Of a stretch of 64,000 bases of DNA, positions 30,541 to 39,268 are shown one piece after another. The notes beneath the pieces are model-generated. The model did no database searches. It saw nothing but the letters and a program-made list of their open reading frames with translations, and was not told the origin of the DNA. Position numbers and translations under genes: made by a program. Numbering within the stretch: the first letter of the stretch is position 1; every line of letters starts with the position of its first letter. This stretch comes from Enterococcus_D sp050529585 (GTDB lineage Bacteria > Bacillota > Bacilli > Lactobacillales > Enterococcaceae): assembly GCF_050529585.1 (NCBI RefSeq), contig NZ_CP172882.1:2294001-2358000 (forward strand). The letters are read 5' to 3'.

Positions 30541-32067
30541 GCCTTGTACAGTTAGTTTGGTCGTTGGGATATAACCAATCCACGTACCATTTAGATCATA
30601 GACTGAATCATAGGTCGTGCCATTGAAATGACGGTAAGTCCCAGTCACTTTATAGGTGTTTTTTAACATGGCGGCTGTAACTTTTGTCGTTTTATTAAAA
30701 CTGAAATCACGATAGATCGTGTCTTGCTGTTTGAACTTCACATAGGCGTTTTTTGATTGCCAATTGCCTTGTGCACCTGTTGCAACCTTGGTTCCTCCGG
30801 CATTGATATAGCCGATCCATTTTCCTTGGTTGTCATACAGTGAATAATAGGTGCTGCCATTGATATGCTCATAGCGAACTTTGACTTGTAATGTTTGTCC
30901 CAGATAGGCCTTTGAATCTGCTTTTTTGGTCCATGAGAAGTTTTGCCAAATCGTATAATTATCTTTGGTGATCGTTGCATAACGTCCATCGGTGATTGCG
31001 CCGCCTTGGCCTTGACTAATAAAGTATTTATTATAGTCGGAATTCATATCAAAGGTGCCGGATACACCAGGGAACGTTACATTATATGTCCATTGCCATG
31101 CACTGTATTCGGTGTGTTTTTGTCCCACTGGTTCATATGGATATTGGGCGATCCAGACTTTATTCTTGCCTAAAACGTCCGGATCGATGACCTTTTCTGT
31201 GATCCATGAGATACCGATATAATGATGCGTATTCGTATAGCCTAATGCTTTCAACCGATTTTCAAAGACTTGTGCCAATGCCGTGTGATTGGCTTTATTT
31301 TTGATATTTGGTTCTTCATAATCATTGACCATCAACATCGATGTCGGTAAATTCAATTGTTTGGCATAGCTGACAAAATAATCCGCTTCTGCCCTGGCGC
31401 CACTTTCCGTGGTATACCAACTATAATGATAGGCATGCACGATCAAACCTGCTGCTTTGGCATTGGCGATCTGTGATGCAGCTAATGGATTTTGATAGGA
31501 TGTTGCCTCAGTCAATTTTACAACGACAGCAGATACGCCATAGCTTTTGATGATTTTGAATTGGTCTACACTGATCAAACCATTATGAGAAGAAATATCA
31601 ATAAAGTCTTGACTAGGTGTCGTTGGATCTCCTGCTTCGATATACGGAACAGTAGCTGCAGCACGCGCGGTGCGTCCCAGACTGACCTTGATATCGGAGC
31701 GACTGCGATAGGTTGGATCCAATCCTAAACTGGTATCATAATAGATTTGGTCATCTGACTCCTGTGGTTCGCTTATTGTTCCTTCTGTTTCATCAATTGA
31801 GCTGGACTCGACAGCTGATTCCTCTGTCTGTGAAGAATTTGTTGTCGTGTTATTTGCCGTTTCTTCCGTACTTTCACTCGTATTGCTTTCACTGCCTAAA
31901 GTACTTTCTGTACGTGGGCGTGTACTGCTGTCAGAAGATATAGCCGTACTGCTTTGTGTGCCAGTGGTTGTCTGTGTTGTGTCAGCGTTGATCCCCAGTG
32001 TCCCCATAAAAAATAATGCTATTGCATATAACCCGATTTTCATTTGCTTTCGTTTACGCCTATTCAT
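29830..32067 (-). CDS. Secreted GH25 muramidase with five C-terminal wall-binding repeats
   Basis: 745 residues. Signal peptide (KIGLYAIALFFMGTLGINA), a Ser/Thr/Glu-rich linker (about 30-115), a GH25 lysozyme domain (FIDISSHNGLISVDQFKIIK, with catalytic-type Asp/Glu in MLMVNDYEEPN and VWIAQYPYEPVG), then five units of about 79 residues of SH3_8/GW-like type, each with Y-x-IWQNFSW ... YYSLYDNKGTWYGYIN. The second unit is the most diverged, and the last two are nearly identical. It should cut peptidoglycan between MurNAc and GlcNAc and is held at the wall by the repeats. AAAGGGGAAAAGG precedes the ATG. It lies between the phoPR genes and pstS. Confidence 0.92.
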   Translation of the reverse strand: MNRRKRKQMKIGLYAIALFFMGTLGINADTTQTTTGTQSSTAISSDSSTRPRTESTLGSESNTSESTEETANNTTTNSSQTEESAVESSSIDETEGTISEPQESDDQIYYDTSLGLDPTYRSRSDIKVSLGRTARAAATVPYIEAGDPTTPSQDFIDISSHNGLISVDQFKIIKSYGVSAVVVKLTEATSYQNPLAASQIANAKAAGLIVHAYHYSWYTTESGARAEADYFVSYAKQLNLPTSMLMVNDYEEPNIKNKANHTALAQVFENRLKALGYTNTHHYIGISWITEKVIDPDVLGKNKVWIAQYPYEPVGQKHTEYSAWQWTYNVTFPGVSGTFDMNSDYNKYFISQGQGGAITDGRYATITKDNYTIWQNFSWTKKADSKAYLGQTLQVKVRYEHINGSTYYSLYDNQGKWIGYINAGGTKVATGAQGNWQSKNAYVKFKQQDTIYRDFSFNKTTKVTAAMLKNTYKVTGTYRHFNGTTYDSVYDLNGTWIGYIPTTKLTVQGNQGPAISDGRYVTIKSGNYSIWQNFSWKLKSSSKDYLNQTFLVKVRYEHLNGSVYYSLYDNKGTWYGYINATGTKTANNAGGAAISSSKYVTISSKNYSIWQNFSWKEKNKSSKLFGQTFQVKVYYNHFNGSVYYSLYDNKGTWYGYINANGTKTANNAGGAAISSSKYVTISSKNYSIWQNFSWKEKNKSSKLYGQTFQVRVYYNHFNGSTYYSLYDNKGTWYGYINANGTKAAK

Positions 32068-32257
32068 CCTTTTCCCCTTTCATACGCCGTTGCTTCTATT
32101 TTACAGAAAAAAAGCGAAAAAACCACAAATAGCGCATTTTTTATACGCTCTTTTGGATAAATAGGCGAATAAGGCCGCTTGGACATTCATTGCCTTCGAC
32201 TTCCTGAATCTCCTTCAGCTATTTTGCAGCTTTTGGATAGGGAAAAACACAAAAAAA

Positions 32258-32287
32258 AGCGCATCTTCTCTTCCAAGAAGATACGCT
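32258..32287 (-). terminator. pstS terminator
   Basis: On the minus strand AGCGTATCTTCT pairs with AGAAGATGCGCT and is followed by TTTTTTTT. Confidence 0.88.
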
Positions 32288-32302
32288 GGGGGCATGCATG
32301 TA

Positions 32303-33214
32303 TTATTCGACGTTTGTCACATCGCCATCGACACTACGTTCAACTTTCATATCAGTGATTGGCAAGTAACCCAATTCTTTGACCACGCCTTGTTGTACAT
32401 CATCTGTTAAGATATAGTCAAGAAATGCTTTTACATTGGCATCTGGTTCACCATTGGTATACATATGTTCATAAGACCAGATGGTCCATTGATTATCCGC
32501 AATATTTTCAGCAGAAGCTTCCACACCATCTATTGCCAATGCTTGAATCGTATCGTCTAGATATGACAATGCTAGGTAGCTGATGGCGCCTGGCGTTTCA
32601 GCAACGATTTTACGGACTGTACCTGATGAATCTTGTTCTTGTGTTTGAATCGTTTCGGCGCCGTCTAGACCCCATTTTTCAAATGTGGCACGTGTACCAC
32701 TGCCTGAAGCCCGATTGATCACGGCGATTTCTTGATCCGCACCACCTAGTTCAGACCAGTTGGTGATTTTCCCTGTAAAGATACCGATCAAATCCTGTTT
32801 GCTGATGTCGGTCACACCAACTTCTTTGTTAACAACAGGTGCCATGCCTACCACTGCCACTTTGTGGTCAACCAATTTGCTGGCATCAACACCATCTTTT
32901 TCTTCTGCAAAGACATCGGAATTACCGATCGTCACAGCACCGGCTTCCACTTGGCTTAAACCAGTTCCGCTTCCGCCACCTTGGACTGTAATTGTATAGT
33001 TGGGATTTTCTGATGCATAACTTTCGCTGGCTGCCTCAACCAAAGGCTGCAATGCAGTTGATCCGACTGCTAAAATTTCTACATTTTCTGTTGCTGCGCT
33101 ACCGGAAGAAGCCGATCCGCTGGCCGCTTGGCTGCTATCGGCACTGTCACCGCTGCTGCCACAGCCTGCTAATAATAATCCTGTTGCAAAAAATAAAAGC
33201 CCCAATTTTTTCAT
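32303..33214 (-). CDS. pstS: Phosphate ABC transporter substrate-binding lipoprotein PstS
   Basis: 303 residues. Lipoprotein signal MKKLGLLFFATGLLLAGCGS (lipobox LAGC), a Ser/Ala-rich linker, then a PstS-type binding domain with the phosphate-binding segments AVGSTALQPLVEAA, GGGSGTGLSQVEAG and VINRASGSGTRATFE. It captures phosphate for a Pst transporter, but no pstCAB genes are adjacent; a terminator follows directly, so this is an isolated copy. AAAGGAG precedes the ATG. Four phased TTTACA boxes upstream suggest control by the nearby PhoPR pair. Confidence 0.95.
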   Translation of the reverse strand: MKKLGLLFFATGLLLAGCGSSGDSADSSQAASGSASSGSAATENVEILAVGSTALQPLVEAASESYASENPNYTITVQGGGSGTGLSQVEAGAVTIGNSDVFAEEKDGVDASKLVDHKVAVVGMAPVVNKEVGVTDISKQDLIGIFTGKITNWSELGGADQEIAVINRASGSGTRATFEKWGLDGAETIQTQEQDSSGTVRKIVAETPGAISYLALSYLDDTIQALAIDGVEASAENIADNQWTIWSYEHMYTNGEPDANVKAFLDYILTDDVQQGVVKELGYLPITDMKVERSVDGDVTNVE

Positions 33215-33257
33215 TCGATAAATCTCCTTTCGTTATAGGCTAAGTTTAGCAAGATGG

Positions 33258-33317
33258 TGTAAACCCTTGATAGATTTCATGTAAAGAATTGATTGAGAGA
33301 TGTAAATCTTTTGTAAA
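33258..33317 (-). promoter_or_regulatory. Pho-box-like TTTACA repeats upstream of pstS
   Basis: On the minus strand TTTACA occurs at 33317-33312, 33306-33301, 33285-33280 and 33263-33258. The spacing between the copies is 11, 21 and 22 bases, i.e. one and two helical turns, as in PhoP/PhoB boxes. A possible -10, TAAACT, lies at 33248-33243, and the pstS ATG is at 33214. Confidence 0.78.
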
Positions 33318-33368
33318 GATAAGATGTACCTTCAATTAGTTTTGCAAGCCAGCATAAATGATAAGAAT

Positions 33369-33397
33369 AAAAAAAGAGCAGAATCTGCTCTTTTTTT
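33369..33397. terminator. Terminator after the aminotransferase gene
   Basis: AAAAAAAGAGCAGA and TCTGCTCTTTTTTT form a nearly loop-free stem with T-runs on both strands. Confidence 0.85.
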
Positions 33398-34570
33398 CTA
33401 TTGATGATTGTTTATATAATCAGTCAGACGCTTCATTGCTTCGACCAGATTCTCCATACTTGCAGCATAACTCAAACGCACATAACCTTCTGCTTCAGGC
33501 CCAAAAGCAATCCCTGGAATAATGGCCAGCTGATTTTTCTCTGCCAAATCGACACAAAAGGCCATTGAGTCTTGGTTAAAACCAGTGGGTATTTTGGCAA
33601 ATAGGTAGAATGCCCCAGATGGCTTGGCGATATCAAACCCTAACCCAGTCATTTGTTCAAATAAATAGTCACGTCGGGCACGATAATCAGCTTTCATTAT
33701 TTCAGCATCATTGATGCCTTCAACCAATGCCCGAACAGCGGCTTTTTGTGAGATCGTTGAAGCAGCTGTCACCAAATATTGATGCACCTTGATGATTTCG
33801 GCGGTCAAAATGGCCGGAGCAAAGATAAAACCGATTCGCCATCCAGTCATCGCATGTGATTTTGATAACCCATTGATCACGATCGTCTGATCCTTCAAGT
33901 ACTCGGCAATCGACACATGCGGTTCATCATAGGTCAGTTCTGAATATATTTCATCACTGATGACAAACACCGGATATTTTTTTAGTACATCTGCCAACGC
34001 TTTGACTTCTTCTCGCGTATAAACAACACCTGTTGGATTGCTTGGATAATTCAAGATGACTGCTTTGACTTGATCCCCATGTTCTTGCAAGGCAGCTTCT
34101 AACACTTCCGGCGCCAAAACGAAATCATTGTCAGTCGTATCTAAATAAATAGGCGTCGCGTGGGCCAATGTGATGACTGGTTCATACCCTGGATAGATAG
34201 GTGCTGGCAGAATAACCTTGTCTCCTGGTTCAAGAACAGCCAATAAAGAAGCAGATATAGCTTCTGTTGCCCCAATCGTCACCAACACTTCTGATTGATA
34301 ATCATACGCTAGTTGGTATTTTGTTTTAAGAAATACACTGGCAGCTTCTCGAACATCGGAAAGCCCCGCCATTCCTGAATAATGACTAAAATTTTCTTCA
34401 ATAGCCGTCATACCGGACTGCTTGATGTGTTCAGGTGTATTGAAGTCAGGCTCTCCCAGAGTCAATTTTAAAATATCCGGAATCGATGATACCCGTTCAT
34501 CAAATTTACGGATCAAAGACACAGCAATTTTATATACTTCTTGATTGAATCGTTGACTGACATCTGCCAT
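33398..34570 (-). CDS. PLP-dependent class I/II aminotransferase
   Basis: 390 residues of fold type I. It has LTLGEPDFNTPEHIK, VLVTIGATEAISASLLA (PLP phosphate contacts), LNYPSNPTGVVYTREEV, VISDEIYSELTYD and the PLP-binding Lys in NGLSKSHAMTGWRIGF. The overall pattern matches the PatA/AraT-like group (N-acetyl-diaminopimelate or aromatic aminotransferases); the substrate cannot be settled from sequence. It is a single-gene unit with its own terminator, divergent from the DUF2087 regulator gene. Confidence 0.9.
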   Translation of the reverse strand: MADVSQRFNQEVYKIAVSLIRKFDERVSSIPDILKLTLGEPDFNTPEHIKQSGMTAIEENFSHYSGMAGLSDVREAASVFLKTKYQLAYDYQSEVLVTIGATEAISASLLAVLEPGDKVILPAPIYPGYEPVITLAHATPIYLDTTDNDFVLAPEVLEAALQEHGDQVKAVILNYPSNPTGVVYTREEVKALADVLKKYPVFVISDEIYSELTYDEPHVSIAEYLKDQTIVINGLSKSHAMTGWRIGFIFAPAILTAEIIKVHQYLVTAASTISQKAAVRALVEGINDAEIMKADYRARRDYLFEQMTGLGFDIAKPSGAFYLFAKIPTGFNQDSMAFCVDLAEKNQLAIIPGIAFGPEAEGYVRLSYAASMENLVEAMKRLTDYINNHQ

Positions 34571-34681
34571 AAATGATCACTCCTCTAGTGTAAGCAATTG
34601 TTTCGCTATTGTTTTTAATCCTACCACAAATCTCCAACAAAATTAAGGCAAAACAGAAATTTAGTTTCAATTCATTATCAT

Positions 34682-34710
34682 TTGCATATTAACAAACGAT
34701 ATTATATAAT
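34682..34710 (+). promoter_or_regulatory. Promoter of the DUF2087 regulator gene
   Basis: TTGCAT, 17 bases, TATAAT: close to ideal. A TTCATTATCATTTGC stretch overlapping the -35 box resembles half of a Fur-type site. Confidence 0.75.
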
Positions 34711-34741
34711 ATCTATAAATAAATAAACAAAGGAGCAAAGC

Positions 34742-35461
34742 ATGAAAAACAATAGTGAATATATGTTAAAAGATTATCAACGTGGGTTTAGTCAAACAGA
34801 ATCAGCTTATCACTGTTTGTTTTGCACGGTTTCTTTCAACAAAGAAGAAATTTATCCTCATGAAGGGCGCTTTTTCACAGCCTACAATCGAATCAACACG
34901 CATATTACTGATAACCATGGCGGACCGATTGCTGGTCTTTTGGCTCAGTCCAAAGAACAAACTGGTTTGTCAGAGAGCCAACAAGAGATCTTACAGCTCT
35001 TTGCTGAAGGGTTGAAGGACACTGTCATTGCCCAGCGTTTAGGCATCTCAACATCAACAGTTAGAAACCATCGCTTTAAGTTGAAGGAAAAACAACGACA
35101 GGCTATGGTATTTTTGAGTATTATGTCATTGTTGCAAGAAACACCTGACTTGATGCCTCACAAAGGAGCCACAATGATCGATGACCGTTACGCGATCACA
35201 GCAGATGAGCGCAAAAAAATTATCGCAACATATTTTGATGAGACTGGCTTTATCAAGCAATTTCCTAGCAAAGAGAAACGAAAACTGGTCGTCTTAAGCG
35301 TCCTTGCAGATCGCTTTGATTCAGAAAAAAACTATTCAGAAGCCGCCGTCAATGATATTTTGAAACAATCGATCACCGATTATGTCACTGTGCGGCGCTA
35401 TTTGATTGAGTATGGGTTTATGAAACGGACAAATGACGGAAAAACCTATTGGCGCAGCTGA
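34742..35461 (+). CDS. LuxR-type HTH regulator with DUF2087 domain
   Basis: 239 residues in three parts: an N-terminal Cys/His-containing segment (YHCLFCTVSFNKEEIYPHEG, with HITDNHGGP) that could bind metal, a LuxR-like helix-turn-helix (LSESQQEILQLFAEGLKDTV, RLGISTSTVRNHRFKLK), and a C-terminal DUF2087 domain (FPSKEKRKLVVLSVLADRFD, VRRYLIEYGFMKRTNDGKTYW). Regulators of this build are known but poorly characterised. AAAGGAGC precedes the ATG. It has a strong own promoter and converges on queH. Confidence 0.87.
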   Translation: MKNNSEYMLKDYQRGFSQTESAYHCLFCTVSFNKEEIYPHEGRFFTAYNRINTHITDNHGGPIAGLLAQSKEQTGLSESQQEILQLFAEGLKDTVIAQRLGISTSTVRNHRFKLKEKQRQAMVFLSIMSLLQETPDLMPHKGATMIDDRYAITADERKKIIATYFDETGFIKQFPSKEKRKLVVLSVLADRFDSEKNYSEAAVNDILKQSITDYVTVRRYLIEYGFMKRTNDGKTYWRS

Positions 35462-35473
35462 TTTCCGTCATTT

Positions 35474-36196
35474 CTACTCACTATCAGAGCTGCTGTCAGC
35501 TTGGGCATCCAAGAACAATTGCGCTTCTTGATTTATTTTTTTTAAGTCAACACCTTGTTGTTTGGCAGCAAATACGCAACCACAATAGCATTGGCGGTAG
35601 ATATCATATTCTTTGCACATCATCAACGATCTTTGATACCCGTTTTTCTTTTTAAAATCACTAGGCAAATAGGCGACTTGGTAAATCTTTTGAATATCTA
35701 ATCCAATCTCATTGATGATATTTGCTGATTTTTTTGGAGATAATGTCAAAGCACTGCCAAAATAATCAAAGTTCAGTTCAGCAGCTTTCTTGGCAACCAA
35801 ATCCAAGCGCATCTGAAAACACGCCTGACATCTTAAACCGCCTTCTGGTTCATCGGACAAATGCTTCACCCTTTTAATAAAATCATTGGGTCTATACGCT
35901 GCTTCTATAAATCCGACCTGATTGCCGGTACGCAGATTAAAGGCGTGTATGAAATCTTTTTGAACACGTGCACGTCGGTGATATTCACTACTTGGATGAA
36001 TGTTCGCATTTGCAAAATAAACCGTCACGTTCGCATATTCACAAAGAAATTCCAACGAATAGGTACTGCATGGTGCGCAGCAGCTATGCAGTAAAATCGT
36101 GGGACGATGTTTCGCCACCTGCCAGGTAGCGATAACATTCCGTAATTCTTGATCATAATTGACTTTCTGATGATGTTCTTGTTTAACATCTTGCAT
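35474..36196 (-). CDS. queH: Epoxyqueuosine reductase QueH
   Basis: 240 residues. QueH carries out the last step of queuosine tRNA modification, reducing epoxyqueuosine. The family Cys motifs are present: LLHSCCAPCSTYS near residue 38, RCQACFQMRLD in the middle and MMCKEYDIYRQCYCGCVFAA near the end, ligands for a cluster and metal. I chose the ATG at 36196 (MQDVKQEHHQKVNYDQELRN) with AGAGG upstream rather than longer frames through the upstream terminator. Confidence 0.95.
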   Translation of the reverse strand: MQDVKQEHHQKVNYDQELRNVIATWQVAKHRPTILLHSCCAPCSTYSLEFLCEYANVTVYFANANIHPSSEYHRRARVQKDFIHAFNLRTGNQVGFIEAAYRPNDFIKRVKHLSDEPEGGLRCQACFQMRLDLVAKKAAELNFDYFGSALTLSPKKSANIINEIGLDIQKIYQVAYLPSDFKKKNGYQRSLMMCKEYDIYRQCYCGCVFAAKQQGVDLKKINQEAQLFLDAQADSSSDSE

Positions 36197-36240
36197 GCGG
36201 TTGCCTCTCTTCTTCATAATGTTTCGATAAATTTTCATAC

Positions 36241-36269
36241 AAAAAAGCCAAACAATCATGAATGGCTTT
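36241..36269 (-). terminator. Terminator after the Phd/YefM-like gene
   Basis: On the minus strand AAAGCCA pairs with TGGCTTT, followed by TTT; it sits between the orphan antitoxin-like gene and queH. Confidence 0.6.
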
Positions 36270-36307
36270 CTCTCCCACACACTTATCTAATAGACTAGTG
36301 CGTTATT

Positions 36308-36832
36308 TTATTTCTCTTTTAAGAAAATTTTCTTAATGATCAGCTTATCAAATAATTGGGTTTGATTGTCTTGTTCACCAATCACTTCAGCAGTAATGGC
36401 TTTGCCTTCTTGTTTCTTTCTAAGCTGATACATGATCTTGCCTGTTTCTTTTAGTTCGTTGATCATATCAACGACGCCGCCAAAACCGGTTTTTCGGGTG
36501 ATGAAACCTAATGCAACCATCCGTTCATCTAAATTTTTTGCAGAAATGCTGGCACCAGTAATCAATGCTTGTCGCATGATATGCAGAAATTCTTCTAGAC
36601 CTTCGACTGCCGGCTCTTCAATTTCTTCTGTCACAGGTCTTGCCCGCAAATCATGTAATTCTTGTAATAGTTTCTCGTATTGTTCTTGTGTCAACATGAC
36701 CCCCGCCACTTTTTCACGATTGAATACATAGACGGCTGTCCCGGCTTCTCGCGCTTGATTAAATACATCCATCGGAGATTTTTTTACTTCGGTGATCGAA
36801 GTAGTGGGAACATCCAACTTCTTCAGTTCCAT
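36308..36832 (-). CDS. Orphan Phd/YefM-like protein with C-terminal extension
   Basis: 174 residues. The first about 60 residues look like a Phd/YefM antitoxin DNA-binding domain (TSITEVKKSPMDVFNQAREA, VYVFNREKVAGVMLTQEQYE). The remaining 110 residues (FLHIMRQALITGASISAKNL, KTGFGGVVDMINELKETG, MYQLRKKQ) are not of a type I know and are longer than the usual antitoxin tail. No RelE-, YoeB- or Doc-like toxin gene is next to it. AAGGAGG precedes the ATG at 36832; the longer frame from 36910 crosses the promoter. It may be a solitary regulator. Confidence 0.75.
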   Translation of the reverse strand: MELKKLDVPTTSITEVKKSPMDVFNQAREAGTAVYVFNREKVAGVMLTQEQYEKLLQELHDLRARPVTEEIEEPAVEGLEEFLHIMRQALITGASISAKNLDERMVALGFITRKTGFGGVVDMINELKETGKIMYQLRKKQEGKAITAEVIGEQDNQTQLFDKLIIKKIFLKEK

Positions 36833-36863
36833 AATCAACGTCCTCCTTGTTCTCAACGCATTC

Positions 36864-36872
36864 ATTATAGCA
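36864..36872 (-). promoter_or_regulatory. Extended -10 promoter of the Phd/YefM-like gene
   Basis: TGCTATAAT on the minus strand, an extended -10 box, 32 bases before the ATG. No good -35 is seen. Confidence 0.55.
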
Positions 36873-36949
36873 TAAAGTGCCATGGAGGCTATAAAAGATT
36901 TTGGTTGCAAAAATAAAATCGACGACTCGTTGCTTATAATCAGCTAGCA

Positions 36950-39220
36950 CTACTCATCCTTTTTATTGATGGATAGCGTCATAGCATTGATAGCGACAAT
37001 AATTGTGCTCAATGACATCAAAATCGCGCCAACTGCGGGGTTCAGCAAAATTCCCCAAGGAGCCAAAATCCCTGCAGCCAATGGGATTGCGATGATATTA
37101 TATCCAGCACCCCACCAGAGGTTTTGGATCATTTTCCGACGTGTTTGTTTGGCCAATGATAAGAAATGCAACACATCTTTAGGATTGCTGTTGGTTAAAA
37201 TGACATCTGCTGAATCGATTGCGACATCTGTTCCTGCACCAATTGCGATGCCGATCGTTGCTCTCGCTAAACTTGGCGCATCATTGATACCATCACCGAC
37301 CATCGCCACCCGTTTGCCTTGTGCGACAAATGATTTGACCAGCTGTTCTTTATCTTCTGGCAAAAGCGCGGCGTGCACTTCTTTGATACCTAAATAGTCT
37401 GCTACAGCTTCGGCAGCCTCTTGGTTGTCGCCTGTTGCCATGACCGGCGTAATCTGCATTTCTTTCAACGCGCGTATAAATTCGCTGGCTTCGGGTTTGA
37501 CTTGATCCCCCAATGCAATGATACCTGCAATCTCTCCTTGATGCACAAGATAACTGATCGTATTGCCCTGTTCTTTGAAATGCTTGATCTTATCTTCTGG
37601 TACAGTCAGATCGAGTTGTGTGAGGCCTTTTTGATTGACGATTTTCCAAGTTTCTTGATTGATCACACCAGATAAACCAATCCCAGCCTCCGATTGAATA
37701 TCCGTGGCTGCTTTAGGTGAGACACCTTCAGCAGCGGCTTTTGTTAAAATTCCTTCGGCAATTGGATGATTTGCCGTTTTTTCTAATCCTGCAACATACG
37801 CAAGCACTTCGTTTTTAGACAGTGTACCTAAAGATAGTACATCGGTGACTGCAAAAGTGCCTTGTGTCAAGGTGCCGGTTTTGTCTACGATCAGCGCATC
37901 GATCTCATGGGCATTCTCCAGTGCCCGCCGATTTCTCAGCAAAAGACCATTTTTGGCAGCAATCGATGTGGAACGAGCCACCACCAATGGAATTGCCAGA
38001 CCCAACGCATGCGGACACGCAATCACAAACACCGTCACCATTCTGTCAAAAGCAGTCGGTACATCTGAAATGAACAACCAAATCAGGAATGCGCCGACAC
38101 CAGCGATCAATGCCACATAAAACAACCACTTCGCGACTTTATCCGAGAGTGCCTCTAACTTTGACTTGTCTGCTTGGGCACTGCGCACCAACTCCATGAC
38201 TTTTGCAAGGTAGCCACTTTCTCCCGTACCAGTAACTTCGATCACGATCGACCCGTTGCCATTGACAGATCCGCCAATCACGGATTGTCCGCTTTTTTTT
38301 GTTACCCGTTTAGATTCTCCAGTAACAGCCGATTCATCGATCGTCGTTTCGCCTTCAATGATCTTGCCATCGGTCGGAACTTTATCACCAGAACGAACAA
38401 TCAGATAATCCCCTTCCACAACTTGATCCAATGGCACACGTTCTTCTTTACCTTGGGCGTTTTTCCGGATGACCTCTTTGGGCAATAATGCGGCCAATTG
38501 CTGGACTGCATTGCCAGCATTCATCACTGCATTCATTTCGATCCAGTGACCTAGCAGCATAATCACGATCAATGTTGCCAATTCCCAGAAGAAATCCATG
38601 ACATGGTCCCCTGACAGGAAATGATTGGCGACAAAGGCATACAAGCTATAGAAATAGGCAACACTGATGCCCATCGCTACCAATGTCATCATCGCTGGAC
38701 TCTTTTGTTTTAATTCCGTTTTTGCTCCACTTAAAAAAGGTGCTCCTCCATAAAAAAACAAAACCGTAGCTAAGACAAGAACCAACCAATCAGATCCTGG
38801 AAAAGTGAATTGAAATGGTAAATCGACACCCATCATTGGTGACAAAAAGATGATGGGTATCGACAAAACAAGTGAGAGCCAAAACTTTTGTTTGAAATTG
38901 CCCATATGCATGCTATGATCCATACCGCTCATCTCATGGTGACTATGGTCATGTGCTGACATCTGCATATGGTTCATCTGAGCATGATCCACTTGGCTGT
39001 GATTCATTTGACTGTGATCCATCTGGCTGTGATCCATTTGGCTGTGATCCATCTGGCTGTGATCCATTTGGCTGTGATCCATCTGGCTGTGATCCATTTG
39101 GCTGTGATCCATCTGGCTGTGATCCATTTGGCTGTGATCCATCTGGCTGTGATCCATTTGGCTGTGATCCATTTGGCTGTGATCCTTAACGGTATGGTCT
39201 TTTGATATGTCTTTTCCCAT
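36950..39220 (-). CDS. copB: Copper-exporting P1B-type ATPase CopB
   Basis: 756 residues. The N-terminus is a His/Met/Asp-rich tail built of DHSQM pentapeptides (12 DHSQ copies from residue 13) and then HDHSHHEMSGMDHSMHMG, likely copper-binding. The P-type core follows: eight membrane helices, CPH motif in VIACPHALGLAIP (CopB-type, not CPC), the phosphorylation motif DKTGTLTQG, the HP motif NHPIAEG and the hinge MVGDGINDAPSLA. It exports copper (and silver) from the cell. I chose the ATG at 39220, since GGGGG lies about 9 bases upstream; the ATG at 39229 is too close. It lies downstream of copY and copZ. Confidence 0.95.
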   Translation of the reverse strand: MGKDISKDHTVKDHSQMDHSQMDHSQMDHSQMDHSQMDHSQMDHSQMDHSQMDHSQMDHSQMDHSQMDHSQMNHSQVDHAQMNHMQMSAHDHSHHEMSGMDHSMHMGNFKQKFWLSLVLSIPIIFLSPMMGVDLPFQFTFPGSDWLVLVLATVLFFYGGAPFLSGAKTELKQKSPAMMTLVAMGISVAYFYSLYAFVANHFLSGDHVMDFFWELATLIVIMLLGHWIEMNAVMNAGNAVQQLAALLPKEVIRKNAQGKEERVPLDQVVEGDYLIVRSGDKVPTDGKIIEGETTIDESAVTGESKRVTKKSGQSVIGGSVNGNGSIVIEVTGTGESGYLAKVMELVRSAQADKSKLEALSDKVAKWLFYVALIAGVGAFLIWLFISDVPTAFDRMVTVFVIACPHALGLAIPLVVARSTSIAAKNGLLLRNRRALENAHEIDALIVDKTGTLTQGTFAVTDVLSLGTLSKNEVLAYVAGLEKTANHPIAEGILTKAAAEGVSPKAATDIQSEAGIGLSGVINQETWKIVNQKGLTQLDLTVPEDKIKHFKEQGNTISYLVHQGEIAGIIALGDQVKPEASEFIRALKEMQITPVMATGDNQEAAEAVADYLGIKEVHAALLPEDKEQLVKSFVAQGKRVAMVGDGINDAPSLARATIGIAIGAGTDVAIDSADVILTNSNPKDVLHFLSLAKQTRRKMIQNLWWGAGYNIIAIPLAAGILAPWGILLNPAVGAILMSLSTIIVAINAMTLSINKKDE
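39001..39195. repeat. 15-bp repeats in the 5' end of copB
   Basis: About thirteen 15-base units encode DHSQM; in most, two codon variants (atctggct and atttggct on the plus strand) alternate, giving a higher-order 30-base period. Such arrays change length by slippage or recombination. The plus strand also has long open frames here, which are artefacts of the repeat. Confidence 0.92.
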
Positions 39221-39268
39221 CCTGTCCATCCCCCTACTTTTTTACCAAAAATAATTCTTGTATCATGA

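Noticed and set aside
39001..39195. Regularly spaced short repeats that could suggest a CRISPR array
   Set aside because: Units are 15 bases without spacers and code for DHSQM in copB; no cas genes.
38953..39205. Two plus-strand frames with long repeats (CDPSG, VIHLA) opposite copB
   Set aside because: They are the antisense of the DHSQM repeat array, open only because the repeat has no stop in those frames.
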